A DNA stretch of 64,000 nt from Pseudomonas sp. FP453 (GCF_030687495.1 NZ_CP117435.1:4406501-4470500); one strand, 5' to 3'; shown: positions 18,598 to 27,276, counted from the first letter of the stretch. Notes: generated from the sequence alone by a model not told the origin. Translations and numbers: made by a program.

Positions 18598-20091
18598 TTA
18601 TTCAGGGAGATGAGCTACGCCATCTGCATCGGTCATTGCCCGTTCCAGCAGATCTGCCGGCAGGCTTTTGCTGGCGCGCGCACCCAGCAACCTTAATTGC
18701 TCGGTACGACTGACCAGATTTCCGCGTCCATCTGTCAGCTTGTTCCGCGCCGCGCTGTAAGCCTTATCCAACTGCTGCAGACGATTGCCCACTTCATCCA
18801 GATCCTGGATAAACAACACGAACTTGTCGTACAGCCACCCGGCACGCTCGGCGATTTCCCGCGCGTTCTGGCTTTGCCGCTCCTGCTTCCACAGGCTGTC
18901 GATGACCCGCAGGGTGGCAAGTAACGTGGTCGGGCTGACGATCACGATATGGCGGTCGAACGCCTCTTGGAACAGGTTGGGCTCGGCCTGCAACGCCGCG
19001 GAAAATGCCGCTTCGATCGGCACGAACAGCAACACGAAATCCAGGCTGTGCAAGCCTTCCAGGCGTTTGTAATCCTTGCCCGCCAGGCCTTTGACGTGGT
19101 TCCGCAAGGACAGGACGTGTTGCTTCAATGCCGCCTGGCCGATCACCTCATCATCCGCGCCCACATACTGTTGATAGGCAGTCAGGCTGACCTTGGAGTC
19201 GACCACCACCTGCTTGTCACCGGGCAACATGATCAACACGTCCGGCTGGAAGCGCTCGCCGTCCGGGCCTTTGAGGCTGACCTGGGTCTGGTACTCGCGG
19301 CCCTTCTCCAGACCGGCGTGTTCCAGCACGCGCTCGAGGATCAGCTCGCCCCAGTTGCCCTGGGTTTTCTGGCCCTTGAGGGCGCGGGTCAAGTTCGTGG
19401 CTTCGTCGGACAGACGCAGATTCAGTTGCTGTAGGCGTTCAAGCTCCTTGGCCAGGGAAAAGCGCTCGCGTGCCTCATTCTGGTAGCTCTCTTCCACGCG
19501 TTTTTCGAAGGACTGGATGCGCTCTTTCAGCGGATCGAGCAACTGCCCCAGGCGCTCCTGGCTGGTTTCGGCAAAGCGTTGTTCGCGCTCGTCAAAGATC
19601 TTGCCGGCCAGCTCGGCGAACTGCGCCCGCAGCTCGTCGCGCGAGCCTTGCAGGTCGGTGAGGCGTTGTTGGTGGCTGTCCTGTTGCTCGCGCAGCTCGG
19701 CGCGCAGGGCGGCCGACAACGCGTCGAGGCGGCGCAGCTCGGTGTCCTTCGCGTTGCGGTCGAGGTTCCAGGCATGGGCGGCGTCGCGGGCGTTGTCGCG
19801 GTCGATCTGCAACAACTCGACTTCGCGGCGCACGGCAGCCAGGTCGGCTTGCTTGGCAGCATTGGCCTGGCTCAGGTCGCTGATTTCATCGCGGCTCGCG
19901 TCCAACTGGGCAGCCAGGCCTTCCTGGGCCATCTGTGCCGTGGCCAGACGCTCTTCGAGCAATTCCCAGCCGGTGGTGCGTGCGGTCAACCGCCGTTGCA
20001 GCTGCCAGCACAGAGCCAGTAGCGGCAATCCAGCGCCAGCGAGGCCCAGGGCAATACCTGTCCAGTCAAAAGCCATAGCCATTTCTGCCAT
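18598..20091 (-). CDS. rmuC: RmuC, DNA recombination protein
   Basis: A 497-residue protein with an N-terminal membrane anchor (IALGLAGAGLPLLALCWQL), a long coiled coil rich in Glu, Arg, Ala and Gln (about 30-215), and the conserved RmuC nuclease-like core (GNWGELILERVLEHAGLEKG, RFQPDVLIMLPGDKQVVVDSK). It limits rearrangement at inverted repeats in E. coli. Three in-frame ATGs (20091, 20082, 20076) compete and no ribosome site decides; the longest is given. Confidence 0.93.
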   Translation of the reverse strand: MAEMAMAFDWTGIALGLAGAGLPLLALCWQLQRRLTARTTGWELLEERLATAQMAQEGLAAQLDASRDEISDLSQANAAKQADLAAVRREVELLQIDRDNARDAAHAWNLDRNAKDTELRRLDALSAALRAELREQQDSHQQRLTDLQGSRDELRAQFAELAGKIFDEREQRFAETSQERLGQLLDPLKERIQSFEKRVEESYQNEARERFSLAKELERLQQLNLRLSDEATNLTRALKGQKTQGNWGELILERVLEHAGLEKGREYQTQVSLKGPDGERFQPDVLIMLPGDKQVVVDSKVSLTAYQQYVGADDEVIGQAALKQHVLSLRNHVKGLAGKDYKRLEGLHSLDFVLLFVPIEAAFSAALQAEPNLFQEAFDRHIVIVSPTTLLATLRVIDSLWKQERQSQNAREIAERAGWLYDKFVLFIQDLDEVGNRLQQLDKAYSAARNKLTDGRGNLVSRTEQLRLLGARASKSLPADLLERAMTDADGVAHLPE

Positions 20092-20137
20092 CAGCGAAAA
20101 AGAGAGAGGTTAACGGAGCTCAGGGCCAGGCGACAGC

Positions 20138-20461
20138 TCAGTCTTCGACCTGGCCCAGTTCACGCTGGGCGCGGCGGTCACCGGCGCGGGCGGCCAGGCG
20201 CAACAGGTCATGGCCGATGCGGCGATCACGCGCATTCCCGCATTCGCGGCACATCAGCTGGCCCAGACGGCTCTGGGCGGCCACGACGCCGTCACGGGCA
20301 GGCTGCTTGAGCAAGCGCCCGGCAAAGTGTTTGACGTTGGTGTTGTGCCCCAGACGCGGGCTGTCGAGCAACCACAAAGCGACTTTCAAGGAAAAACGCT
20401 TGGGTGCGGTAACAGTTTGGGAGGTGTCGGTAACAGAAGGTGATACTGAGCGAAACTTCAT
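20138..20461 (-). CDS. Short Sel1-repeat-like conserved protein
   Basis: A 107-residue protein. Its helical repeats read KVALWLLDSPRLGHNTNVKHF, AGRLLKQPARDGVVAAQSRLGQL and HDLLRLAARAGDRRAQRELGQV, where the alanine/glycine spacing is that of Sel1/TPR-type repeats. It has a central CRECGN pair of cysteines. The start at 20461 (MKFRSVSPSV) is chosen because the residues upstream look non-coding. There is no signal peptide and no assigned function. It lies just upstream of rmuC on the same strand, 46 bases away. Confidence 0.65.
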   Translation of the reverse strand: MKFRSVSPSVTDTSQTVTAPKRFSLKVALWLLDSPRLGHNTNVKHFAGRLLKQPARDGVVAAQSRLGQLMCRECGNARDRRIGHDLLRLAARAGDRRAQRELGQVED

Positions 20462-20917
20462 AAAGCACTGTGGGACAGAACGGAAGGCGCGCCACTCTAC
20501 TCTTTTTTTCGCACAGGTAAAGCTGAAAAAACGCGGCACGCCCGTCCTAGAGCAAGCGCTCGGGACAATCCACAGAAGCTGTGGATAAGTCAGTGGACAA
20601 CCCCACTTAAACTCACGCAAAGGCCCATGGAGCGGGGGCCGCAGTCAAACTGACGATTTTTTCACCAATTAAAAAAAGCCAGATTTTTCATTGACTTAAA
20701 TTTCCATAACAGGCTAAAGGCATCCCTGCGAAGCCGTTGACAGGTTGGTTACACACATCGCAACTAATGTGCACAAGTACCCATCCGCTGGTTATATCGC
20801 CGGCTTTTTTAAAGCGCATGGCCGCAAAAATGTTACCGCCCCCGCGAATCGGCCACTTTTCAAATCCTGGCCAGCTCGCCACACTGCTCCACCGATAGCG
20901 CAACGGTGAGTGAGCCG
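20462..20917. other. Gene-poor stretch between divergent genes
   Basis: 456 bases without a convincing coding frame. It is visibly richer in A and T than its neighbours around 20655-20720. TTGACA occurs at 20737-20742 on the plus strand, but no good -10 follows at 16-18 bases. Nothing else was recognised. Confidence 0.5.
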
Positions 20918-21223
20918 ATGAAAGGGATATTGTTGTTCGCCGTGTTGCTACTGGCCATCTGTGCAACGTCGCTAGGGATCAATGCAGCGCTGCCCTCCCC
21001 CGACGGTGCGTTGTTTGCCATCGCCATTTTGTTATCAGCGGCCTTTACCGCCGTGAGCCTGTGCATCGAGCTGGGCGACGGTCGGATCAACGACATGCGC
21101 GACGTGATGAACGTGATCGAGGCCGGCCAATCACTGCGCCTGACACTGGCGGCCTATGCCCTGGGCTGCTCGCTGGCCGCAGCCGCCACGGTGCTGGTCT
21201 ATCGCGGCTTGCTGGGAGGCTGA
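20918..21223 (+). CDS. Small two- or three-helix membrane protein, unknown function
   Basis: A 101-residue protein with hydrophobic segments GILLFAVLLLAICATSLGINA, LFAIAILLSAAFTAVSLCIE and LAAYALGCSLAAAATVLVY, linked by an acidic loop (LGDGRINDMRDVMNVIEAG). ATG 20918 has a GTGAG sequence upstream; an in-frame GTG at 20906 is also possible. No family was recognised, and the product is hypothetical. Confidence 0.6.
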   Translation: MKGILLFAVLLLAICATSLGINAALPSPDGALFAIAILLSAAFTAVSLCIELGDGRINDMRDVMNVIEAGQSLRLTLAAYALGCSLAAAATVLVYRGLLGG

Positions 21224-21666
21224 TTGAAGTTTTTTGGCTGGCACCCTTTCTTTCCTTGTTTCAATCCGTTACTATCCGCGGCGTTAGTACCAAGCTGAAA
21301 GTCAATTCTGGTCGAACAACTCCCCCGAACAACGCGGGATCGACCACCTCGATGGTTTCCAGGTATCACTTGCGACGACACTGCCTTTGCACAAGCGAAG
21401 GGTGACGCGAAGTCTTGATACTCTGACCGAACCAACCTGCAAATTGATCAGGATCTTCACCCCGGGCCCAGAACCTTTGCCCCTGTTGTGTTGCCTGCCC
21501 TCCTAAGTACCTACCTGCCAGCCCAAGCGCGCCTAACTTATCAGCGCTTCAAACTGGCTGCTTTGTTCCAGTCGGTTTCTTCGTTCGATCAATCGTGATC
21601 AACGTCGCTGGAACGTTTTAATACGGCACGGTTCTTATCCGTGTCATTTGTAGGAACACCAATAAT
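21224..21666. other. Long non-coding stretch upstream of a 74-residue ORF
   Basis: 443 bases with no convincing coding frame on either strand. TTACTATCC at about 21268-21276 could be a -10 region. A short hairpin, CACGG/CCGTG (21625-21641), precedes the start codon of the next gene. A long 5' leader or a small RNA are both possible; neither can be shown from sequence. Confidence 0.4.
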
Positions 21667-21891
21667 ATGAACGCTCAAATCCATACTCAGGATGCCATTC
21701 GCACCCTCACCAACGCTTTTGCACCAATGAACTGCCTGATCATGGCTGCTCGCAAAGGCTGCTTCAGCTTCACCCTGGTCAACGAACACGGCATCGCTCG
21801 TCACAGCGAACGCCTGTACCCCGATCAATACTCCAGCGCAGAACCGCTGCAGGCCGTGATCGAGCGTACCCGTCAGGCACTGACTGCCTGA
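21667..21891 (+). CDS. Small conserved-looking soluble protein, unknown function
   Basis: A 74-residue protein, MNAQIHTQDAIRTLTNAF..., with a beta-rich centre (CFSFTLVNEHGIARHSERLYP) and a final helix (PLQAVIERTRQALTA). TAGGAA stands before the ATG. A strong intrinsic terminator follows 25 bases after the stop, so it is a single-gene unit. Codon use is like the neighbours, which supports it being real. The family was not recognised. Confidence 0.75.
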   Translation: MNAQIHTQDAIRTLTNAFAPMNCLIMAARKGCFSFTLVNEHGIARHSERLYPDQYSSAEPLQAVIERTRQALTA

Positions 21892-21916
21892 TCGACCCGA
21901 GTCGCTGAAACACCAA

Positions 21917-21946
21917 AAACCCTGTTTAAAACACAGGGTTTTTTAT
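21917..21946 (+). terminator. Intrinsic terminator
   Basis: AAACCCTGT, a 7-base loop, ACAGGGTTT, then TTTT. It follows the 74-residue ORF. Confidence 0.92.
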
Positions 21947-22173
21947 TGCCTGAAGTTTCTGCAATGCGCTTTTTTGCTCATTACGAATAGATATAAACGA
22001 TATAACTAAATGAATAAGATGTTTTAAAAACAGTCCTTTACATCATGAATATGACACTACACTTCAACTCAAGCGGCATGATCCGCTTCCGGCAAGCCTG
22101 AGATCCGATCCATTGCTGCCAAGCCCCCCGCTCTCAGGCTTCGCCGACCTATTCGTCACGGATTGAGGCCTGT
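21947..22173. other. AT-rich intergenic stretch
   Basis: An A/T-rich block around 21980-22060 (ATAGATATAAACGATATAAC and neighbours) contrasts with the flanking genes. No gene is seen. It probably holds the promoter of the next gene. Confidence 0.4.
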
Positions 22174-22656
22174 ATGGGTATCGCTGCCAGCGAATTATGT
22201 CGTTATGTGATCCGGCCGACGTTGATCTACCTGGGCCGCCATGACCCGACTGCCGAAGCCCTGCTGCTGGGCATCGCGGCCAGCCAGTCAGAACTGGGCT
22301 CGGCCCTGCACGACCGGCGCGGCCATGGCCTCTACAGCATCACCGAGCCGCGCCATCGCGCCCTGTGGGACGACTACCTGGCACTGGACCCCGAGCGCGC
22401 CAGCCTCGTACGCGGGCTGGCCAGCCAACACGCCTTCCTCAGCGCGCCACAACTTGAGCTCACCGTAAACCTGCGTTACGCCACCGCCATTGCCTGGCTG
22501 CTGGTCGAACAACATCACCCCGCACTGCCACCCCCTGGCGATATCCTGGCCATGGCGCGTATCTGGAAAGAAATATTTCACCCACAAGGACGCCTGCGTG
22601 ATTTCACCCAAACCTGGCAAACCTGTGTTTCACCCATGAATCACGTGGTTTGCTGA
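22174..22656 (+). CDS. Phage-type protein resembling lysozyme-like structural proteins, lone copy
   Basis: A 160-residue protein. The pattern LGIAASQSELGSALHDRRGHGLYSITEPRHRALWDDYL, then a run ending NLRYATAIAWLLVEQHHPALPP and MARIWKEIFHP, is like small phage tail or transglycosylase-like proteins in which an ESGLG-type glutamate is catalytic. Here that motif reads QSELG, keeping the glutamate. There is no signal peptide and no phage genes nearby. GAGG precedes the ATG. The function is a guess from remembered family sequences. Confidence 0.65.
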   Translation: MGIAASELCRYVIRPTLIYLGRHDPTAEALLLGIAASQSELGSALHDRRGHGLYSITEPRHRALWDDYLALDPERASLVRGLASQHAFLSAPQLELTVNLRYATAIAWLLVEQHHPALPPPGDILAMARIWKEIFHPQGRLRDFTQTWQTCVSPMNHVVC

Positions 22657-22802
22657 CCGGGCAATTTGCAAGGTTCGTCAAAAAACCTGAATTTTGGTCG
22701 GATTGTCCTACAAAACCGCTCTATCTCCAGCATTTCAGCCTATAGCGCGAACTTAAAATTATTGTTACTTTCCGCAGCGGTGATCACCACGGAGTTCTAA
22801 TA

Positions 22803-24071
22803 ATGAAAAAAGTAATGCTCAAGACCACACTTAGCCTCGCCGTTGCCATGGCCTCTTCCCAACTGTTCGCAAGCGGCTTTGCCCTCAACGAACAGAGCGT
22901 CAGCGGGATGGGTACCGGTTTCGCAGGTCGCTCTTCTTCTGCCGATGATGCAAGCACTGTCTACGGTAACCCTGCCGGTATGTCGCGCCTCAATGGCCAG
23001 CAAATCACTGGCGGCGTTGCAGCCATTGATGCATCGACCAACATCAAAGATGCGAGCGGTGGCGTCAAAGGAACCAACAAAGGCGACATGGTTCCCTTCA
23101 CGGCCGTGCCCTTTGGTTTCTACACCAACAAACTCAACGATCAGTGGGCCATCGGCTTTGGTGTGTATGCACCGTTCGGCCTGGTGACCGACTATGAAAG
23201 CGGCTTCCAGGGCCGTGGCTTCGGCAGCAAGAGCGAAGTGAAGGTCATGACCTTCCAGCCGACTGTCAGCTATGCATTCAACGACAAAGTGTCCATCGGC
23301 TTTGGCCCGACCATCAACCGGATTTCCGGCGTACTGGAATCGGACAAGACCATCAGCCCGCTGGCCAACGACACCAACGTCAAAATCAAGGGTGACGATA
23401 CTGCCCTTGGCTTCAACGTCGGCGTATTGGTGCAAGCCACCGACACCACCCGCGTTGGCCTGACCTACCATTCGAAGGTCAAGTACAAGCTTGAAGGTCA
23501 CACCACCGTCAGCGGTCCAGCCGCGACTCAACCCGTGCTGAGAAACAACCGTTACGACGCGTCGCTGAAAATCGACACGCCGGAATCCTGGGATGCGTCG
23601 GTCACTCAAGACCTGACCGCCGATTGGAAACTGTACGGCGGTGCTACCTGGACCCGCTGGAGCCGCCTGAAAGAAATCACCGTCAACAACGAAGGTGTAA
23701 CGGCTGCATCGGGCATTGGTGCTGCCGCGATCAAGACCATCAGCGAGCCGCAAAACTGGCACGACACCTGGGCCTACGCCGTGGGTACCTCGTACCAGCT
23801 GACCAAGCAGGTTGTGCTGCGTACCGGCCTGACCTTCGACCAGTCGCCGACCAACAACAAAGACCGTTCGCCGCGCATCCCGACTGGCGACCGTACGATC
23901 TTCAGCGTCGGCCTGGGCTACAAAGTCATGGATAACATGACCGTCGACCTGGCTTATTCCTACCTGCAGGAAGAAGACATCAAGGTCACACGCACCGACG
24001 CGCCGGGCTACCGCGCCAAGTACGAAAACAGTGCCAACGGTTTCGGCCTGGGCATGACTTACACCTTCTGA
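22803..24071 (+). CDS. fadL: FadL-type outer-membrane porin for long-chain fatty acids
   Basis: A 422-residue outer-membrane protein with a signal peptide (MKKVMLKTTLSLAVAMASSQLFA) followed by the FadL hatch start SGFALNEQSVSGMGTGFAG and the family's YGNPAGMSRL motif. The protein ends in a phenylalanine (LGMTYTF), the usual barrel insertion signal. It takes up long-chain fatty acids or related hydrophobic compounds; in P. aeruginosa the similar PA1288 protein is linked to oxylipin export, so direction and substrate may differ. GGAG precedes the ATG and a strong terminator follows. Confidence 0.92.
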   Translation: MKKVMLKTTLSLAVAMASSQLFASGFALNEQSVSGMGTGFAGRSSSADDASTVYGNPAGMSRLNGQQITGGVAAIDASTNIKDASGGVKGTNKGDMVPFTAVPFGFYTNKLNDQWAIGFGVYAPFGLVTDYESGFQGRGFGSKSEVKVMTFQPTVSYAFNDKVSIGFGPTINRISGVLESDKTISPLANDTNVKIKGDDTALGFNVGVLVQATDTTRVGLTYHSKVKYKLEGHTTVSGPAATQPVLRNNRYDASLKIDTPESWDASVTQDLTADWKLYGGATWTRWSRLKEITVNNEGVTAASGIGAAAIKTISEPQNWHDTWAYAVGTSYQLTKQVVLRTGLTFDQSPTNNKDRSPRIPTGDRTIFSVGLGYKVMDNMTVDLAYSYLQEEDIKVTRTDAPGYRAKYENSANGFGLGMTYTF

Positions 24072-24085
24072 TTCAGACCGGTGTA

Positions 24086-24124
24086 AAAAAGCCCCGCTCT
24101 CCTGCAAAGGAGGCGGGGCTTTTT
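24086..24124. terminator. Bidirectional terminator between fadL and the peroxidase gene
   Basis: AAAAAGCCCCGC, an inner CTCCT/AGGAG pairing, then GCGGGGCTTTTT. The A- and T-runs let it serve both convergent genes. Confidence 0.95.
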
Positions 24125-24136
24125 AGTGGCCGGCGA

Positions 24137-24685
24137 TCAGGGCTTGGAAGCCAACGCCTTCTCCACGGCCTCGATCAGGTCCGGGCTGTCCGGCTTGGTC
24201 AGGCTGGAGAAATCGGCGATCACTTTGCCTTGGCGGTCTACAACGTACTTGTAGAAATTCCACTTCGGCGCGTTGCTCTGCGCGGCCAACACCTTGAACA
24301 GGTGCACCGCATCCGGCCCCTTGACCTTCTGCGGATCGGTCATGGTGAAGGTCACGCCGTAGTTCACGTAGCAGACCTTGGCGGTCTCCTCGCCGGTCTT
24401 GGCTTCCTGCTTGAAGTCATCGGACGGTACGCCAATCACTTCCAGCCCTTGATCCTTGTAACGCTGATACAACGCCTCAAGCCCTTTGAATTGCGGCGCA
24501 AACCCGCAAAAGCTCGCAGTATTGACGATCACCAGGGGCTTGCCAGCAAAGCGTTGGCACAGGTCGATGGATTCCTTGGCCCGCAGCTTGGGCAATTGGC
24601 CCTCCAGCAACGGCGGGCAACTGGCAGCCATCGCGGCACTGCCAATGGCCATCAGCACGGGTACAGCGAGCCAGCGCATCTGCAT
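24137..24685 (-). CDS. Glutathione peroxidase family protein, exported
   Basis: A 182-residue thiol peroxidase with a signal peptide ([19 protein letters not shown]), so it acts in the periplasm. The active-site cysteine is Cys60 in [16 protein letters not shown], with the tryptophan segment [10 protein letters not shown] further cysteine in [11 protein letters not shown] lies where the family often has a resolving cysteine, suggesting thioredoxin-type recycling. Two starts two codons apart are possible (MQMRW). It lies downstream of the MFS gene on the same strand. Confidence 0.9.
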   Translation of the reverse strand: MQMRWLAVPVLMAIGSAAMAASCPPLLEGQLPKLRAKESIDLCQRFAGKPLVIVNTASFCGFAPQFKGLEALYQRYKDQGLEVIGVPSDDFKQEAKTGEETAKVCYVNYGVTFTMTDPQKVKGPDAVHLFKVLAAQSNAPKWNFYKYVVDRQGKVIADFSSLTKPDSPDLIEAVEKALASKP

Positions 24686-24719
24686 GTCGTGTGTCCTTGA
24701 ATAGGTTCAGGCAACGAAC

Positions 24720-24839
24720 TTAACAGATCGCCATGCCCAGTTGCATCAATGCCAGGCCACCGTGCTGCCAGCCCATCCAGGCCAGCACCATCAGGATCAA
24801 ACCCGCCGCGATCAACAACCCGCGTACCGCTATGCTCAT
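24720..24839 (-). CDS. 39-residue membrane protein overlapping the MFS gene
   Basis: The protein begins MSIAVRGLLIAAGLILMVLA and ends LMQLGMAIC, so it is mostly one membrane helix with a short tail. Its ATG overlaps the TGA of the MFS transporter as ATGA (24836-24839), the arrangement used for coupled translation. Its composition and the overlap support a real gene, but such a short frame could also be chance. Confidence 0.6.
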   Translation of the reverse strand: MSIAVRGLLIAAGLILMVLAWMGWQHGGLALMQLGMAIC

Positions 24840-26044
24840 GCCGCCTCCATCTGCGCCTGCAAACGTGCCACCGGCCGCTCGCGCACGGGCCAGTTCAGGG
24901 CCGCCGCCAGCAGGCTCAAGAGAATCGCGCCCTGCCAGATCAAATCGTAGTTACCGGTTCGATCATAGACCACCCCGCCCAGCCATCCGCCCAGGAAGGA
25001 GCCGATCTGATGGAACAGGAACACAATCCCGCCGAGCATCGACAGGTTTCGTACACCAAATAAGGTCGCCACCGTGCCGTTGGTCAGCGGCACGGTGGAC
25101 AGCCACAACAACCCCATCGCCATGCCGAACAGGTAGGCACTGACCTGCGTCACCGGTGCCCACAGGAACAACACGATCACCACCGCACGCAACAGGTACA
25201 ACGCCGTCAACAAGCGCGGCTTGGACATGCGCCCGCCGAGCCAGCCGGCGGTGTAGGTGCCGATGATATTGAACAGGCCAATCAACGCCAGCACGGTGGT
25301 GCCGGTGGTCGCCGGCAAGTGCTGATCCACCAGGTAAGCCGGCAGGTGTACACCGATAAACACCACCTGGAAACCGCAGACGAAAAAGCCGAACGCCAGC
25401 AGCCAGAACCCGGAGTGGGAGCAGGCTTCTTTCAACGCTTCACGCAGGGTTTGCTGGCCGGCCATCACCGGCAGCGGCTTGTCCTTGAGCATGCCGACCA
25501 GCGGCAAGATCAACGCGACCATCAGGCCCAACGCCAGCAAGGCGGCGGACCAGCCCAACCAACTGATCAAACCCAAGGTGCCCGGCACCATGGCGAACTG
25601 GCCAAACGAACCGGCGGCGCTTGCAATGCCCATGGCCATGCTGCGTTTTTCCGGCGCTACGGCACGGCCCACCACGCCGAGAATCACCGAGAACGACGTT
25701 CCGGACAGGCCGATACCGATCAACAAGCCAGCACTAAGGGACAACGACCACGCCGAATCAGACAAGCCCATCAGCACCAGGCCCACGGCGTAGAGCACCC
25801 CGCCGACAAACACCACTTTGGTCGCGCCAAAACGGTCGGCCAACGCACCAGCAAACGGCTGCGCCAGGCCCCACACCAGGTTCTGCAAGGCAATCGCCAG
25901 GGCAAATGTGCCGCGGCCCCAGCCGAATTCGGCGCTCATCGGCGCCAGGAACAGGCCGAAGCCGTGCCGTACGCCCAAGGACAACGCCAGGATCAGCGCA
26001 CTCCCTAAAAGGATCCAACCACTGGTGCGCCACATCGAGGTCAT
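24836..26044 (-). CDS. MFS transporter
   Basis: A 402-residue major facilitator with 12 predicted helices. The loop 2-3 motif GALADRFGATKV matches the MFS signature GxxxDRxGxR/K, and a second half begins around FWLLAFGFFVCGFQVVFIGVHLP, as in the OFA/monocarboxylate-like subgroup. The substrate is unknown. It is read in the same direction as the marR-type gene just upstream, and a perfect palindrome lies in the 54-base gap between them, so repression by that MarR protein is likely. Confidence 0.9.
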   Translation of the reverse strand: MTSMWRTSGWILLGSALILALSLGVRHGFGLFLAPMSAEFGWGRGTFALAIALQNLVWGLAQPFAGALADRFGATKVVFVGGVLYAVGLVLMGLSDSAWSLSLSAGLLIGIGLSGTSFSVILGVVGRAVAPEKRSMAMGIASAAGSFGQFAMVPGTLGLISWLGWSAALLALGLMVALILPLVGMLKDKPLPVMAGQQTLREALKEACSHSGFWLLAFGFFVCGFQVVFIGVHLPAYLVDQHLPATTGTTVLALIGLFNIIGTYTAGWLGGRMSKPRLLTALYLLRAVVIVLFLWAPVTQVSAYLFGMAMGLLWLSTVPLTNGTVATLFGVRNLSMLGGIVFLFHQIGSFLGGWLGGVVYDRTGNYDLIWQGAILLSLLAAALNWPVRERPVARLQAQMEAA

Positions 26045-26060
26045 TTCTTATTCTCCGCTC

Positions 26061-26076
26061 GCGGGTATATACCCGC
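26061..26076. promoter_or_regulatory. Palindromic operator upstream of the MFS gene
   Basis: GCGGGTATATACCCGC is a perfect 16-base palindrome 17 bases before the MFS start. A copy differing in one arm stands before the marR gene (26508-26523), which points to the MarR protein as the binder. Confidence 0.75.
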
Positions 26077-26098
26077 TTGTATTCGAACAAACCCGCCG

Positions 26099-26503
26099 TC
26101 AGGCGAGTTCGTCCAGCAAGGCCAACAAGGTTTCGCGTTTTTCCGCGCCGAGTCGATCGATCAGTTTCTGCTGTGCTGCTTCCCAGGCCGGTAACGCGGC
26201 GGCCAATCGTTCCTCACCTGCTTCGGTCAACAACACGAGACGGTTGCGCAGGTCATCGCCTTCCACCAACTGCACCAGGCCTTCGCCTTCCAACACCCGC
26301 AGGTTGCGCCCCAGGGTGCTGCGGTCCAGGCCCATGGCTTCGGCCAGGCTGGAAATGCTGGGTTGGTCGAGACGTTGCAGGTTGCACAGCAAGGAATACT
26401 GGGCAACGTTGATCCCGAAGCCGTCGAGAGCGCCGTCGTAGTGCCTGCTGACGCCACGAGCGGCGCGACGCAGGTTGGTGCATAAACATTGGGAGGCAAG
26501 CAT
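26099..26503 (-). CDS. MarR family transcriptional regulator of the adjacent MFS gene
   Basis: A 134-residue winged-helix protein. The recognition helix region is ISSLAEAMGLDRSTLGRNLRVLE and the wing is LVQLVEGDDLRNRLVLLTE. Two cysteines near the N-terminus (SQCLCTNLRRAARG) could sense oxidants. A GGGTATATACCC-type site lies just upstream of its ATG and another before the MFS gene, so it probably represses both. GGAGG-like sequence (GGGAGG on the complementary reading) is not clear before the ATG. Confidence 0.88.
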   Translation of the reverse strand: MLASQCLCTNLRRAARGVSRHYDGALDGFGINVAQYSLLCNLQRLDQPSISSLAEAMGLDRSTLGRNLRVLEGEGLVQLVEGDDLRNRLVLLTEAGEERLAAALPAWEAAQQKLIDRLGAEKRETLLALLDELA

Positions 26504-26507
26504 GGAA

Positions 26508-26523
26508 CGTGTATATACCCGCG
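26508..26523. promoter_or_regulatory. Second copy of the MarR operator, before the marR gene
   Basis: CGTGTATATACCCGCG, an imperfect copy of the 26061-26076 palindrome, 4 bases before the marR start. Binding there would block transcription of marR itself. Confidence 0.65.
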
Positions 26524-26545
26524 ATTAAGAGAATGCAAGAAAGTG

Positions 26546-27274
26546 TTACAGCGCCAAGCCGACCAACACCGCGACTTCCAGCAGTTCCAGCAAGGCACCG
26601 GCGGTATCGCCCGTGGTGCCGCCCAGGCGTTTGACCATCAGGTGGCGCAAGCCGACAAAGCACAGTGCCGAGAGCAGCACCGCAATGCCGCCGCTGAAAC
26701 CGCCGATCAGCAGGCACGCGAGGCCGCTGAGGATCAGCACCTGTTGGCCGACAACTCGGGGTAAATGATCCGACAATGCCTGCCCCAATCCACCTGCGCG
26801 CACGTAGCGCGTGGTCAGAAACAGCGCCAGCATCGACGCCCGGCCGATCAATGGCGCGAGGATCAGCGCAGCAGCGTTGTGTTGTTCGATCAACGCCACC
26901 AGCGCGGTGAACTTGAGCAGCAGCACCAAGCCCAGGGTGACCACGGCAATCGGTCCGCTGCGCGGGTCCTTCATGATGGTGAGGGTGCGCTCGCGGTCGC
27001 CAAAGCCGCCGAGCCAGGCGTCGGCGCTGTCGGCCAGGCCGTCCAGGTGCAGGCCACCACTGAGCAGCACCCAGGCCGTCAACAGCAGCGCGGCGTGCAA
27101 CAGCAAAGGCGCGCCCAGCAACAGCGCATTCAAACCCCACAGCAGCCCACCGAACAGCAAGCCGACCAGCGGATAAAACAGCAACGAGCGCCCCAATTCC
27201 TGCGGCTGCGGCATACCCGGCAGGCGAATCGGCAAGCTGCTGAGAAATTGCAGGGCGATCCAGAACGGCAGCAT
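26546..27274 (-). CDS. cobS: CobS, adenosylcobinamide-GDP ribazoletransferase
   Basis: The last step of cobalamin assembly: it joins alpha-ribazole (or its phosphate) to adenosylcobinamide-GDP. The 242-residue membrane protein has the family motifs SSLPIRLPG, GGLHLDGLADSADAWLGGFG and TLTIMKDPRSGPIAV, with acidic residues for metal. It is the last gene of the cob cluster, two bases after cobC, and follows it on the minus strand. Confidence 0.96.
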   Translation of the reverse strand: MLPFWIALQFLSSLPIRLPGMPQPQELGRSLLFYPLVGLLFGGLLWGLNALLLGAPLLLHAALLLTAWVLLSGGLHLDGLADSADAWLGGFGDRERTLTIMKDPRSGPIAVVTLGLVLLLKFTALVALIEQHNAAALILAPLIGRASMLALFLTTRYVRAGGLGQALSDHLPRVVGQQVLILSGLACLLIGGFSGGIAVLLSALCFVGLRHLMVKRLGGTTGDTAGALLELLEVAVLVGLAL

Positions 27275-27276
27275 CG

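Noticed and set aside
20737..20770. Sigma70 promoter with TTGACA at 20737
   Set aside because: The next acceptable -10 (TAATGT) is about 22 bases away, too far to support a call.
20918..21223. Toxin-antitoxin pair with the neighbouring 74-residue ORF
   Set aside because: They are 440 bases apart with a long non-coding stretch between them, and neither resembles a known toxin or antitoxin.
22174..22656. Part of a prophage
   Set aside because: No integrase, tail, capsid or other phage gene surrounds it, and both neighbours are ordinary bacterial genes.
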